Shown: positions 11,601 through 24,885, numbered from the stretch's first letter. The stretch: 64,000 bases of DNA from Eutreptiella sp. 'Long Island Sound 2002' (GCA_964036045.1 OZ038381.1:61938242-62002241), one strand, 5' to 3'. A program made the numbers and translations. Notes: generated from the sequence alone by a model not told the origin.

Positions 11601-11995
11601 CCACTTTGAGGCAGTTTGGACCACCTAAGCTGCATGGGATATGTAGCTAGTCCACCGTGTGGGCGTTGGTGACCCCCAAAAGGGCACATATTAGGTATCC
11701 ATCGTGGTTCTGGGGCCTTCTTCGGCACCTTCTGATTTTGTCCACTGCTCTAAGGCATTAAAAGCTTCTTAGCATAGCAGGGGTTATGCAGCCAGTCCGC
11801 CCACTTGCGAGGCGCTTTTGATTTGGTCACCCGTTGTGAGGCGTTGGAGACCCATGTACGGCAGGGGTTATATAGCCCATCCGCCCACTTATGGGCCACT
11901 TTTGACTTTGTCCCCTGCTCTGACGCCTTGGGGACCCCCCCGCCCCCCCAGCGGTAGACGTTATGTAACCAATGCACCCACTTATGGCCATTGTT
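8660..11995 (+). repeat. Main satellite array, block a (forward)
   Basis: Diverged ~88-bp monomers. The consensus runs CCAATCCGCCCACTTGTGGG, then CCACTTCTGATTTTGTCCCC, CGCTCTGAGGCGTTGGGGAC, then CCCCCAAACGGCAGGGG and TTATGTAG. Each unit contains two dyads: GCCCAC-TT-GTGGGC, and one around TTGGGGACCCCCCAA. Monomers differ at many positions, so this block is old relative to 13.7-22 kb. Short ORFs through it (for example WADWLHNPC-like peptides) are translations of the repeat. Confidence 0.9.
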
Positions 11996-11999
11996 AATT

Positions 12000-13665
12000 T
12001 CCCACAAGTGGGCGGAGTGGCTAATAGCCCCTGTAAGCCCGATGTTCCCCAACACTTCAGAGCGGCGGACAACATCACAAGTGGCCCAACAGTGGGTGTA
12101 TTGGCTACGTAACCATTGTCGTTTGGGGGATCACCAACGCCTCAAAGTTTGGGGGCGGAATGAGAGGTGGCCCACAAATAGGTGGACTGGCTGTGTAACC
12201 GTTGCCTTGCGGAGGGTCGCGCACGCCTTAGAGTGGGAGACGAAAACAGTAGTGGCCCACAAGTGGGCGGATTGCCCACAAATCCCCTACCATCAAGGGG
12301 GCCCCCAACGATTCGCAGTAGGGGACAAAATCAGAAATGGCCCACAACTAGGGAGATTTCTACCTGACATGTGCCGTGTGGAGGGTTCCCAACGCCTCGT
12401 TTCGGGCAACACAATCATAAATGGCCCACAACTGGGCGGATTAGCTACATAACCCCTACCGTCTAGGGAGTCCCTGACGCCTCACCGTGGGGGACAAAAT
12501 GAGAATTGGCCCACAAGTAGGTGGATTGGCTGTCGAACCCTTACGGTGTGGGGGGTCCCTCTTGCCTCACAGCAGGGGCCAAAGTTAGAAATGGCGCAGA
12601 TATGAGTGGATAGGCTACATAACCCCTACCATCTTGGGGGTCCGCAACGCCTCACGGTTGGGGGACAAAATCAAAAGTGGCCCGCAAATGGGCCGACAGC
12701 TAACATAACCCACAACAACTGCAGGGTCTCCATTGTTACACAGCGGGGTTTAAGCTTAGACGTGGCCTACAATTGTGCCAATTGGCTATGTAAGGCGTGC
12801 TATGTGGGGCCAGGGGGTGGCAACGCCTGAAAGGGGGAAGGAAAAGGAGAAAGGGCTCACAACAGGGAGGATTGGCTACATGACCCCGACCGCTATCCTC
12901 GACGTCTCAGAGCGGGAGACAAAGCAGAAGTGGCCCCCAAGTTGGCGTTGTACCTGCGGAACACCTGCTAGACGCATTGTCACCAACACTTGCGAGGGGG
13001 AGACAAAATGAGAAATGGCGCACAAGTGGGCGAATTTGGTGTGTAACCCCGGCCATTTGGAAAATCCCCAACGCTTGTGAGCAAGAGACAAAATCGGAAG
13101 TGGCCCATAAGTGCATCCCTTCCATATGTGCGGTCCCCAATGCCTCAGGGAGGAAGACAAAATCCAAACGTGCGCGCAAGTGAATGGATTGGCTTGATAA
13201 GAGATTCCGTGGGGAGGGGGGCGCCGATGCTTGCGAGTTGGAGACAAGATGAGAAGTGGCCCACATGTGGGCGGATTGGCTCCTCAACCCCTCCCGTTTG
13301 GGGTCATCCCGCCTCAAACTGGGGGACCAAATCACAAGTGGCCCACAAGTGGAGAATTCACTACATAACCGTTTGCAGTTGGGGTGTGCCCAACACGTGA
13401 CAGCAAGAGAAAAATTATGAAGTGACTTGCCAGTGGGCGCACTAGGGACATAACTCCTGCCGTTTGGGGGATAACCAAATCCTTAGAGCGCGGGACAAGA
13501 TCAAAAGTCGCCCACAAGTGGGCGGATTGGCTGCGTGAACCAAGCCGTTGGACGGGTTCGGCATTGGCTAAAACCTGTGAACAAAATGAGAAGAGGCCCA
13601 CTAGTTGGCAGATCGGCTACATACCCGCTGCCGTATGGGGGGTCCCCAACGCTTCAAAGCGGCGG
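12000..13665 (-). repeat. Main satellite array, block b (inverted)
   Basis: The same monomer in reverse complement (GTGGGCGGATTGGCTACATA...GGGGACAAAATCAGAAGTGGC). Much of the block is the inverted counterpart of 15.0-16.7 kb. For example GACAACATCACAAGTGGCCC near 12070 pairs with the region near 16650, and a TGCAGGGTC-containing unit near 12720 pairs with 16000. The switch points at about 12000 and 13665 mark inversion junctions. Confidence 0.85.
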
Positions 13666-13669
13666 AGGA

Positions 13670-16600
13670 GGCCACTTGTGATTTTGGTCACCCGCCCGGA
13701 GGCGTTGGCGATCCCCCAAAATGGCAGGGACTATGTAGCCAATCAGGCCCACTTGTGGGCCATGTCTGATTTTGTCTCCCCCTCGCAGGCGTTCGGGATC
13801 CGGCAGACAATAGGTGTTAGGCAGCCAAATGGCCCACTTCCGGCCACTTGTGATTTAGTCCCCCGCTCTAAGGCGTTGGGGGCCCCATAGAAGGCAATGG
13901 TTACTTAGCCCATGCCCCACTTGCGGGCCACTGATGATGTTGTCCCCGACTCTTGGGTTGAAGATCCCCAAAATGGCAGCCATTATGTAGCCCATCCGCC
14001 CACTTGTGGGCCATTGTTAATTTAGTCCCCCACTCTAAGCATCGGAGGCTCGATAGGGTAGGGGTTATGAAGTCAATTCGCCCACTTGTGGGGCACTTTT
14101 GATTTTGTAGCCCACTCTAAGGTGGTTTGGACCCCCAAACGGCATGCGTTCTGAAGCGAATGTGCGCACTTGTGGGCTCCTTTGCATTCTGTCCCCCGCA
14201 CTGGGCAATGGGGAGCCCCTAAAAAAAAAAGGTTACATAGCCAATCCGCCTGCTTGTGGACCACCTGTGGTTTTGTTTCCCTTTGAAAAGCACGGGGGAC
14301 CCCCTAGCTGCCACAGGCTGTGTAGTCAATCCGCCCACTTTTGAGCCACTCATGATTTTGTCACCCACTCTCAAGCGTTGGGGAGTAGGGGTTGCATAGC
14401 CAATCCGCCAGCTTTTGGACCACTTGTGAATTTGTAGCTCAGTTTGTGGCAGTTTGCACCACCTAAGCTGCAGGGGATATGTAGCTAGTCCGCCCACGTG
14501 TGGGCCACTTGTGTCTTTGTCCCACGCGCCCAGGCGTTGGTGATCCCCCAAACGACATGGGTTACGAAGCCAAACCACCCACCTGTGGGCCATTTGCGGT
14601 TGTGTCCCCCGCGCTAAATCGTTGAAGACCCGCCGGGTAGCAAGGGTAATTCGCCAATCTGCGCACTTGTGGGCCACTTGTCATTTGGTCCCCCGCCCGC
14701 AAGCATTGGTGATCCCCAAAGGGGCACATCTTGTGTAGTCGATCCGCGGTTCTCGGCTCTTCTTCGGCAACTTCTGATTTTGCCCCCTGCTCTCAGGCAT
14801 TAAAAGCTTCTTAGCACAGCAGGGGTTATGCACCCAATCCGCCCACTTGCGAGGCGCGTCCGATTTAGTCACCCGTTCTTAGGCCTTGGGGACCCATGTA
14901 CGGCAGGGGTTACATAGCCTATCCGCCCACTTATGGGCCACTTCTAACTTTGTCCCCTGCTCTGACGCCTTGGGGACCCCCCCCCAGCGGTAAAGGTTAC
15001 GTAACCAATCCTCCCACTTATGGCCACTTTTAATTTCCTCCGCCGCTCTGAAGCGTTGGGGACCCCCCCATACGGCAGTGGTTATGTAGCCAATCGGCCA
15101 ACTGATGGGCCACTTCTCCTTTCGTCCTCAGGTTTTAGCCAATGCCCACCCAGCCGAACGGCTTGCTTCACGCAGCCAATCCGCCCACTTGCGGACGACT
15201 TTTGATTTTGTCCCGCGCTCTAAGGAATTGGTTATCCCTCCAAACGGCAGGAGTTATGTCCCCAGTGCGCCCACTAGCAAGTCACTTCATATTTTTTCTC
15301 TTGCTGTAACGCATTGGGCACAACCCAGCTGCCAACGGTTAGGTAGTGAATTTGCCCACTTGTGGGCCACTTGTGATTTGGTCCCCCAGTTTGAGGCGTC
15401 GATGACCCCAAACGGCAAGGGTTGAGGAGCCAATCCGCCCACATGTGGGCCACTTCATATCTTGTCTCCCACTCGCAAGCATCGGGGACCCCCCCCCCCC
15501 CCCCGCAGAGAATCTCTTATCAAGCCAATCCATTCACTTGCGCGCACGTTTGGATTCTGTCTCCCTCCCTGAGGCATTGGGGACCGCACATGTGGTAGGG
15601 GTTAGGTACCCCATCCGCTCACTTGTGGGCCACTTCCGATTTTGTCCCTTCCTCACAAGCGTTGGGGATCTCGCAAATGGCAGGGGCACACCAAATTCGC
15701 CCACTTGTGCGCCATTTCTGATTTTGTGTCCCCCGCGCAAGCGTTGGGGACAATGCGGACATCAGGTATTCCGCAGCTACAACGCCAACTTGCGGGCCAC
15801 TTCTGCTTTGTCTCCCGCTCTCAGACGTCGAGGATAGCGGTCGGGGTTATGTAGCCAATCCTCCCTGTTGTAAGCCCTTTCTCCTTTTCCTTGCCCCTTT
15901 CAGGCGTTGCCACCCCCTGCCCCCCACAGAGCACAGGTTACATAGCCAATTGGCACAATTGTAGGCCACGTCTCAATGTGACCCCCGCTGTGTAACGTTG
16001 GGGACCCTGCAGATGTTTTGGGTTATGTTAGCTATCCGCCCATTTGCGGGCCACTTTTGAGTTCTCTCCCAACTGTGAGGCGTTGCGGACCCCAAAAATC
16101 GTAGGAGTTATGTAGCCTATCCACCAATTTGTGCGCCATTTCTAACTTTGGCCCCCGCTGTGAGGCAAGAGGGACCCCCCACACCGTAAGGGTTCGACAG
16201 CCAATCCACCTACTTGTGGGCCAATTCTCATTTTGTCCCCCACGCGAAGGCGTCAGGGACTCCCTAGACGGTTCGGGTTATGTAGCTAATCCGCCTAGTT
16301 GTGGGCCATTTATGATTATGTTGCCCAATACGAGGTGTTGGGAACCCTCCACACGGCACATGTTAGGTAGCCAATCTCCCCAGTTGTGGGCCATTTCTGA
16401 TTTTGTCCCCTACTGCGAATCGTTGGGGGCCCCCTTGACGGTAGAGAATTCGTGGCCAATGCGCCCACTTGTGGGCCACTACTGATTGTGTCTCCCACTC
16501 TAAGGCGTGCGCGACCCTCCGCAAGGCAACGGTTACACGGCCAGTCCACCTACTTGTGGGCCACTTCTCATTTTGCTCCCAAACTTTGAGGCGTTGGTGA

Positions 16601-18640
16601 TCCCCCAAACGACAATGGCTACGTAGCCAATACACCCACTGTTGGGCCACTTGTGATGTTGTCCGCCGCTGTGAAGTGTCGGGGAACACCGGGCGGACAG
16701 GGGCCATTAGCCACTCCGCCCACTTGTGGGCCACTTGTGATTTTGGTCACCCGCCCGGAGGCGTTGGCGATCCCCCAAAATGGCAGGGACTATGAAGCCA
16801 ATTGGGCCCACTTGTGGGCCATGTCTGATTTTGTCTCCCCCTCGCAAGCGTTGGGGATCCGGCAGACAATAGGTGTTAGGCAGCCAAATGGCCCACTTCC
16901 GGGCCACTTGTGATTTAGTCCCCCGCTCTGAGGCGTTGGGGGCCCCATAGAAGGCAATGGTTACTTAGCCCATGCCCCACTTGCGGGCCACCTATCATGT
17001 TGTCCCCCACTCTTGGGTTGAAGATCCCCAAAATGCTAGCGATTATGTAGCCCATCCGCCCCCTTGTGGGCCATTGTTAATTTTGTCCCCCACTCTAAGT
17101 CGTTGGGGGCTCCACATGGTAGGGGTCATGAAGTCAATTCGCCCACTTGTCGGGCACTTTTGATTCTGTAGCCCACTCTAAGGTGGCTTGGACCCCCCAA
17201 AAGGCATGCGTTCTGAGGCGAATGTGCGCACTTGTGGGCTCCCTTGCATTCTGTCCCCCGCACTGGACAATGGGGAGCCCCTAAACAACAGAGGTTACAT
17301 AGCCAATCCGCCTGCTTGTGGACGGCTTGTGATTTTGTTTCCCTTTGAAAGGCACAAGGGACCCCCTAGCTGCCACGAGTTGTGTAGTCAATCCGCCCAC
17401 TTGTGGGCCACTCATGATTTTGTCACCCACTCTCAAGCGTTGGGGGCCCGCGACACAGTAGGGGTTGCATAGCCAATCCGCGTGCTTTTGGACCACTTTT
17501 GAATTTGTAGCCCACTTTAAGGCAGTTTGGACCACCTAAGCTGCAGGGGATATGTAGCTAGTCCGCCCACGTGTGGGCCACTTGTGTCTTTGTCCCACGC
17601 GCCGCGGGGTTGGTGATCCCCCAAACGACATGGGCTACGTCTTGCCTCTGGGCCACTTGTGGTTTTGTCCCCCGCGCTAAATCGTTGAAGACCCGCCGAC
17701 TAGCAAGGGTTATTCCCCAATCCGTGTGGGCCACTTGTGATTTGGTCCCCCGCCCGCAGGCGTTGGTGATCCCCAAAAAGGGCACATATTACGTAGCCAT
17801 CGTGGTTCTCAGGCCTTGTTCGGCAACTTCTGATTTTGCCCCCTGCTTTGAGGCATTAAAGACCACTTAGCACAGTAGGGGTTATGCAGCCAATGCGCCC
17901 ACTTGCGAGGCGCGTCCGATTTAGTCACCCGTTCTTAGGCCTTGGGGACCCATGTATGGCAGGGGTTGTATAGCCACTCCGCCCATTTATGGGCCACTTC
18001 TAACTTTGTCCCCGGCTCTAACGCCCTGGGGACCCCCCCCCAGCGGTAAAGGTTACGTAACCAATCCTCCCACTTATGGCCACTTTTAAATTCCTCCGCC
18101 GCTCTGAAGCGTTGGGGACCCCCCCATACGGCAGTGGTTATGTAGCCAATCCGCCAATTGGTGGGCCACTTCTCATTTCGTTCCCAGGTTTAAGCAATGC
18201 CCGCCCCGCCGAACGGCTTGCTTCACGCAGCCAATCCGCCCACTTGCGGGCGACTTTTGATTTTGTCCCGCGCTCTAAGGAGTTGGTTATCCCTCCAAAC
18301 GGCAGGAGTTATGTCCCCGGTGCGCCCACTAGCAAGTCACTTCATATTTTTTCTCTTGCTGTAACGCGTTGGGCACAACCCAGCTTTCAACGGTTATGTA
18401 GTGAATTTGCCCACTTGTGGGCCACTTGTGATTTCGTCCCCCCGTTTGAGGCGTGGATGACCCCAAACGGCAGGGGTTGAGGAGCCAATCCGCCCACATG
18501 TGGGCCACTTCTCATCTTGTCTCCAACTCGCAAGCATCGGCGCCCCCCTCCCCACGGAATCTCTTATCAAGCCAATCCATTCACTTGCGCGCACGTTTTT
18601 GTCTCCCTACCTGAGGCATGGGGGACCGCACATATGGTAG
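13670..18640 (+). repeat. Main satellite array, block c: higher-order repeats 1 and 2 (start)
   Basis: Forward monomers organised in a higher-order unit. The landmark GTCACCCGCCCGGAGGCGTT occurs near 13690, 16750 and 20940, so the first period is about 3060 bp. Corresponding monomers one period apart are far more alike than neighbouring monomers, including shared oddities such as GGCCCCATAGAAGGCAATGG at about 13882, 16943 and 21134. Unit 2 is interrupted at about 18640. Confidence 0.85.
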
Positions 18641-18644
18641 GGGT

Positions 18645-19792
18645 CACCGAGCTGGTGTAAGCAAACTTGGTTTTATAACCCTTTTTAATGTCTAGGGTGG
18701 ACCTACCAGGTTTGGCAGCAGCAGCAGCAGGAGCAAGCAAGCTAGCAAGCAGCAACACGCATGAAATGGGAAAAAATCAGAATTCTGTCGTGGTGCTTCA
18801 CATTTGGGTGAAATTTTGGTGGATGATACCTATGGGTGTGAAATACAATCACACAAAGTTTGAGCAAAAAACTCAACGGTCGCAGCCGGGAACGGGATTC
18901 GCAAGTGGCGGACCTCAGTTTCAGAAACGGTAGTTTGGGGCCAAAAACACCCATTTTTGGGCCAAAAATACTCTGGAACACATTCAAAACGGCCAAACGA
19001 AGGGAAACGGTGGGTACACTCCACGTGCCGCTTGACTTCCCCGTGTCAAACAGCCCTTTGCGGCCCTCTAACTGCATGATGTGTCCCGGAAACGGCCCAA
19101 AAAGGCCCCCAGAAACTCCAAATGCCGACAACCACAAACCAAGAATAGGCCATATCTTTGGCTACATGGCTCAAAATGCGATTCCGAGGGCACCTACTCC
19201 AGCCGCAACCCCGCAGTTTTTGTGGTTTCCACCCCTCCAAATTGCCTAAACGGACGCCTAGACCCCAATACCTAGGCCCACTAGGCTGCAGCAAGCTGCA
19301 AGCTCAAGCCCAAACCTCAAACAGGCCAGTGCCCAAATGGGTCAACAGGGGCCAATAGGGGCAAAAAGATGACTTTTCTCAAAAATGATCCTAGACCATG
19401 TGCGACGCTAAAACAAGTGTTTTTGGACCGTTTTGAGCTCGTGGTGGCCCATTTTGGTCCTTCGAAAATCCCAAAATGCCTTGAAAATGGGCTATTTTGG
19501 GACCAAAAATGGGTCAAAAATGGGTCAAAAACACATTTTTCCAAACCTCATCCTAGACCATTTTGGGTGCACAAACGGGTGAAATGAGCCCATTTTGAGC
19601 CCATTTTGGGGCATTTTGGCCCCTCAGAAGTCCAAAAAGCCTTGAAAGTGGCCTCGTGGTAATGGGGTTCACTTGCAAACAGATTCCACTTTGTCAAGAG
19701 CCATCAATGTGTGAATCATTCTTGATGTCCCTCACCAGTCATAGCTGATGTTCCCTCCCCCACCAGCTCCGTCCCAACATTCAGTCTTGATT
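18645..19792. mobile_element. ~1.15-kb insertion inside the satellite
   Basis: Satellite monomers stop at about 18640 (CCTGAGGCATGGGGGACCGC) and resume at about 19795, at the point of the higher-order unit that follows in copy 1 (15570-15620). The intervening DNA is foreign. It starts GTCACCGAGCTGGTGTAAGC, has a CAG tract at 18716-18735, and continues with degenerate GGGCCAAAAA(T)/CATTTTGGG repeats (19440-19620). ORFs are short and overlapping on both strands; none is convincing. No terminal inverted repeats or target duplication are clear. The CTG/CAG tract next to CAGCTCGGT is shared with 5.33-5.45 kb. Confidence 0.7.
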
Positions 19793-19794
19793 AG

Positions 19795-22700
19795 GTAGCC
19801 AATGCATACACTTGTGGGCCACTTCTCATTTTGTCCCTTGCTCACAAGCATTGGGGATCTCCGAAATGGCAGGGGTTACACCCCAAATTCGCCCACTTGT
19901 GCGCCATTTGTCATTTCGTCTCCCCGTCGCAAGCGTTGGGGACAATGCGGCTAGCAGGTGTTCCGCAGCTACACCGCCAACTTGCGGGCCACTTCTGCTT
20001 TGTCTCCCGCTCTCAGGCGTCGAGGATACCCCAAGCGGTAGGAGTTATGTAGCCAATCCGCCCAATTGCGAGCCCTTTCTTATTTTCTTTCCCCCTCTCA
20101 GGCGTTGCCACCCTATGCCCCCCAAATAGGAGGGTTACATAGCCAATTGGCCCACTTGTGGGCCACGTCTAATTTTGACCCCCGCTCTGTAACGTTGGGG
20201 ACCCTGGAGTTGTTGTGGGGTATATTGGCTATCCGCGAAATTTTTTTTGTAGGCCACTTTTGATTTTGTCCCCCAACCGTGAGGCGTTGTGGCCCCCAAG
20301 ATGGTAGCCTATGCACCCATTTGTGGGCCATTTCTAATTTTGTCCCCCACTATGAGGCAAGAGGGACCCCCCACACCGTACGGGTTCGACAGCCAATCCA
20401 CCTACTTGTGGGCCAATTCTCATTTAGTCCCCCACGGTGAGGCGTCAGGGACTCCCTAGACGGTTCGGGTTATGTAGCTAATCCGCCTAGTTGTGGGCCA
20501 TTTATGATTGTGTTGCCCGAAACGAGGTGTTGGGAACCCTCCACACGGCACATGTCAAGTAGCCAGTCTCCCCAGTTGTGGGCCATTTCTGATTTTGTCC
20601 CCTATTGCGAATCGTTGGGGGCCCCCTTGACGGTAGAGAATTTGGGGCAAATCCGCCCACTTGTGGGCCACTACTGATTGTGTCTCCCACTCTAAGGCGT
20701 GCGCGACCCTCCGCAAGGCAACGGTTACACGGCCAGTCCACCTACTTGTGGGCCACTTCTCATTTTGCTCCCAAACTTTGAGGCGTTGGTGATCCCCCAA
20801 ACGACAATGGTTACGTAGCCAATACACCCACTGTTGGGCCACTTGTGGTGTTGTCCGCCGCTGTGAAGTGTCGGGGAACACCGGGCGGACAGGGGCTATT
20901 AGCCACTCCGCCCACTTGTGGGCCACTTGTGATTTTGGTCACCCGCCCGGAGGCGTTGGCGATCCCCCAAAATGGCAGGGACTATGAAGCCAATCGGGCC
21001 CACTTGTGGGCCACGTCTGATTTTGTCTCCCCCTCGCAAGCGTTGGGGATCCGGCAGACAATAGGTGTTAGGCAGCCAAATGGCCTACTTCCGGGCCACT
21101 TGTGATTAAGTCCGCCGCGCTAAGGCGTTGGGGGCCCCATAGAAGGCAATGGTTACTTAGCCCATGCCCCACTTGCGGGCCACTGATGATGTTGTCCCCC
21201 ACTCTTGGGTTGAGGACCCCCAAAATGCTAGCGATTATGTAGCCCATCCGCCCACTTGTGGGCCATTGTTAATTTAGTTCCCGACACTGAAGCGTTGGGG
21301 GCTCCACATGGCAGGGGTTATGAAGTCAATTCGCCCACTTGTGGGGCACTTTTGATTCTGTAGCCCACTCTAAAGTTGCTTGGACCCCCCAAACGGCATG
21401 CGTTCTGAGGCGAATGTGCGCACTTGTGGGCTCCCTTGCATTCTGTCCCCCGCACTGGACAATGGGGAGCCCCTAAACAACAGAGGTTACATAGCCAATC
21501 CGCCTGCTTGTGGACGGCTTGTGATTTTGTTTCCCTTTGAAAGGCACAAGGGATCCCCTAGCTGCCACGAGTTGCGTAGTCAATCCGCCCACTTGTGGGC
21601 CACTCATGATTTTGTCACCCACTCTCAAGCGTTGGGGGCCCGCGACACACTAGGGGTTGCATAGCCAATCCGCGTGCTTTTGGACAACTTTTGAATTTGT
21701 AGCCCACTTTAAGGCAGTTTGGACCACCTAAGCTGCAGGGGATATGTAGCTAGTCCGCCCACGTGTGGGCCACTTGTGTCTTTGTCCCACGCGCCCAGGC
21801 GTTGGTGATCCCCCAAACGACATGGGTTACGAAGCAGAACCACCCACCTGTGGGCCACTTGTGGTTTTGTCCCCCGCGCTAAATCGTTGAAGACCCGCCG
21901 GCTAGCAAGGGTTATTCGCCAATCCGCGCGCTCGTGGGCCACTTGTCATTTGGTCCCCCGACCGTAAGCGTTGGTGATCCCCAAAAGGCACATCTTATGT
22001 AGCCAATCCGCGGTTCTTGGGCCTTCTTCGGCAACTTCTAATTTTGTTGCCTGCCGTGAGGCATTAAAAGCCTCTTAGCACAGTAGGGGTTATGTAGCCA
22101 ATCCGTCCGGTTGCGAGCCACCTCTGATATCTTCAACCGTTCTGAGGCAAGGGTTATATAGCCAATCCGCCCACTTATGGGCCACTTCTTACTTTGTCTC
22201 CTGCTTTGACGCCTTGGGGAACCCCCAGGTGGTAGGGGTTATGTCACCAAACCACCTCCGCCGTTGTGAAGTGTTGGGGACCCCGCATACGGCACCGGTT
22301 ATGTAGCCAATCCGCCAACTGGTGGGCCACTTCTCATTCCGTTCCCAGCTTTCAGGCAATGCCAACCCCGCCCAACGGCTTGCTTCACGCAGCCAATCCG
22401 CCCACTTGTGGGCGACTTGTAATTTTGTCTCCCACCCTTTAGCGTTGGGGGTCTTGCTGCTGTCGTGGGTTTTGTAGCACATCCACCCATTGGTGGGCCA
22501 CAAATGATTGTGTCCCCCAATTGTGAGACGTTGAGGACCCCCAAGACGGTAGAGGTTATGTAGCCAATCCGCCGACTTGTTGGCCACTTCTGATTTTGCA
22601 CCCCATGTTGACGTATTGGGGACGCCCCACACCCCAAGGGCCCCACACCCAATCCACCTACCTTTGGGCCATTCCGCAGACGGTACGGGTATTGCAGCCA

Positions 22701-23400
22701 ATGCTCCCGCTTGTGGGCAACTTTTGAGGGTGTCCCGCGCATGAAGCAGTGGGGACCGCCCCGCAAAACAAGGGTTCCGTAGCCAGTCCGCCCGCTTGTG
22801 TGCCAAATGGGATTTTGTTGCCCTTGAAAAGGCAAAGCGGACCCTGTAGCTGGCACAGATTACGTGGCGAATCCCCCTACTTGTGGGCCACTTTTGGTTT
22901 GTCCACCATTGCGAAGCGTTGGTAACCCCCAAATGGCAGGGGTTATCTAGCCAATCCTGCAACTTGTGGGCAACTTCTGATTCTTTCCCAGCTTTTCACG
23001 GTTGCCATGCCCGCTGACAGCAGGGGTTACACAGCTAATCCGCGCACTTGTTGGCCACTTCTGATTTTGTCCCCCACCCTGAGGTGCTGGGAACCCCGCA
23101 TTTGGGGCGCCCATGTAACCCATCCGCCCATTTGTGGGCCAACTCGCATTTTGTCCCCCAACTCGGAGGAGTTGCGGGCACCCCACACGGTAGGGATTTT
23201 GTAGCCAATCCACCAACTAGTGGGACACTTCTAATTTGTTCCCCCAGTGTGAGGCATTGGGGGACCCCCAAAACGGCAGCGATTGTATAGCCAACCTACC
23301 CCAGGTTAGGGTTACCTACCCCATTGTGGGCCACTATTCATTTTGTTCGCCTCCACTAAGGCATTGGGGACCCCCCACATGGTAAGGTTATGTCGTCAAT
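19795..23400 (+). repeat. Main satellite array, block d: higher-order repeats 2 (end) and 3
   Basis: Continuation of the forward array. Without the 1.15-kb insertion the second period is again about 3.05 kb (16750 to 20940 minus the insertion). Copy 3 is followed closely to about 22.1 kb and then breaks into more diverged monomers containing locally unique variants (for example near 22450-22700). Confidence 0.85.
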
Positions 23401-23409
23401 TCGCCCACT

Positions 23410-24445
23410 TGTGCCTACCTCGGGGGGCCCTAATGCCTTGCAACGGGGGGTCAGAATTAGAAGTGGCTGAGAAGTGGGAGGATTGGCTACATTAACCCTA
23501 AATTTTGCAGGGTGCGCTACACTTCACAAGGGGAACAAAATCAGAGCTGGTCCACAAGTGGGCGGATAGGCTACATAACATGTGCTAGCGAGGGGGTCCC
23601 CACTGCCTTTCACAGGAAAGCAAAATCACAAGGGGCCCACAAGCGGAAGGATGGGCTACGTAGTAACCCCTACTGTCGGGGGGGGGGGTCCCCGCTGCAG
23701 AGAATGGGGGACAAAATGAGAAGTGGCCCACAAGGCAGTGGTTTGGCTTCCTAGCCCTTGCCGTTCAGGGCTTTCCCAACACCTCAAAGCAGGAGAACAA
23801 AATGAGAAGTGGCCCACAAGTGGGCACATTGGCTACATAACCTGTGCCGTCTTGGGGGTTCACAACGCCCAAGAAAGGGGGACAAAATCAGACCTGGCCC
23901 ACATGCAGGGAGATTCGCTACATATACCGTGCCATTTGGGGGGACCAAACCGCCTTAGAGTGGGGGGCACAGTCAAAAGTTGTCGCGGGTTATGTAGCCA
24001 ATCCGTCCACTTATGGATCACTTCTCATTTGGTCTCCCTTTATGTGTTGGGGACCACCCACATGGTAGGGGTTATACAGCCAATCCACATACTTGTGGAC
24101 CCCTTCTGATTGAGTCGGTTCGGATCCCCAAACGGCAGGGGTTATATAGCCAATCCGCCCACGTGTGGGCCAAATTTGATTCTTGCCCCCGCTCTGAGGC
24201 GCTGTTGATGCCCCAAACGATACGGGTTAGTGGCCGATCTGGCCAGTGGTAGTCCACTTCTCATTTTGTCCCCCGTGGTCTAGCGTTGGAAACTCCCTAG
24301 CTAGCGGGGGGTTATTGGCCAATCTGCCCACTTGTGGGCCACTTGTGATTTGGTCCCCCGCCCAGAGGCGTTGGTTATCCCCAAACGGCAGCGATTATGT
24401 AGCCAATCCGCCCACTTATGGGCCACTTCTGCTTTTGCCCCTCGC
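23410..24445. repeat. Main satellite array, blocks e (inverted to ~23985) and f (forward)
   Basis: Orientation flips near 23410 (GGGGGGCCCTAATGCC...GCGGATAGGCTACATAACA) and back near 23985 (GTTATGTAGCCAATCCGTCC). The field ends at about 24445 where CTGAGACGCTCC gives way to unrelated TG-rich sequence. Confidence 0.8.
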
Positions 24446-24639
24446 ACTGAGACGCTCCTCAAGATGGTGTACAACGTCTGATGTTTGATTTTTGATGTGG
24501 CATAATGTGTGTGCAATGTGTCCAAGACGACGTCTGATGTCAGCTATTGGTCTGATGTTTGGAGGAAGGAAGGCTGGGGAGAAATGGGCCCAAATCTGCC
24601 CCCCCCCAAAACATAAAAAGGGGGGAAATAGGGAAAAAT

Positions 24640-24885
24640 GTGAGACCTTGAAAAATGGGAAAGTTGAAAAAGTACCACAAATGGATGAGGATCAATGGGG
24701 AAATACCTTGGAAAACAAGAAACATAGTAATTACAAAAAAGAACAAAATGTGTGCAAAGAAAAAATTATAGGGAAAATGGAGAAGTTGTGGGATCTCAGA
24801 AAAACGGAAAGTTGAAAAACCACAACAAATCAATGGGTATCAATGGGTAAACACCTTGGAGACACGAAACATACGAACTAAAACA
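24640..24885. repeat. Two-unit A-rich direct repeat, period ~148 bp
   Basis: AAAGTTGAAAAA...CACAA(A/C)...GGATCAATGGG(G/T)AAA(T/C)ACCTTGGA occurs near 24660-24725 and 24808-24870. The surrounding 24.45-24.9 kb is non-satellite, purine-rich and without a credible gene. Confidence 0.65.

Noticed and set aside
8660-24445. Many 60-150-aa ORFs with recurring WADWLHNP or LSPALRRWG strings
   Set aside because: Translations of the ~88-bp satellite in every frame; no start or stop conservation between monomers.
8660-24445. CRISPR array
   Set aside because: Units diverge along their whole length, there are no short identical repeats with unique spacers and no cas genes, and the DNA is eukaryotic in character.
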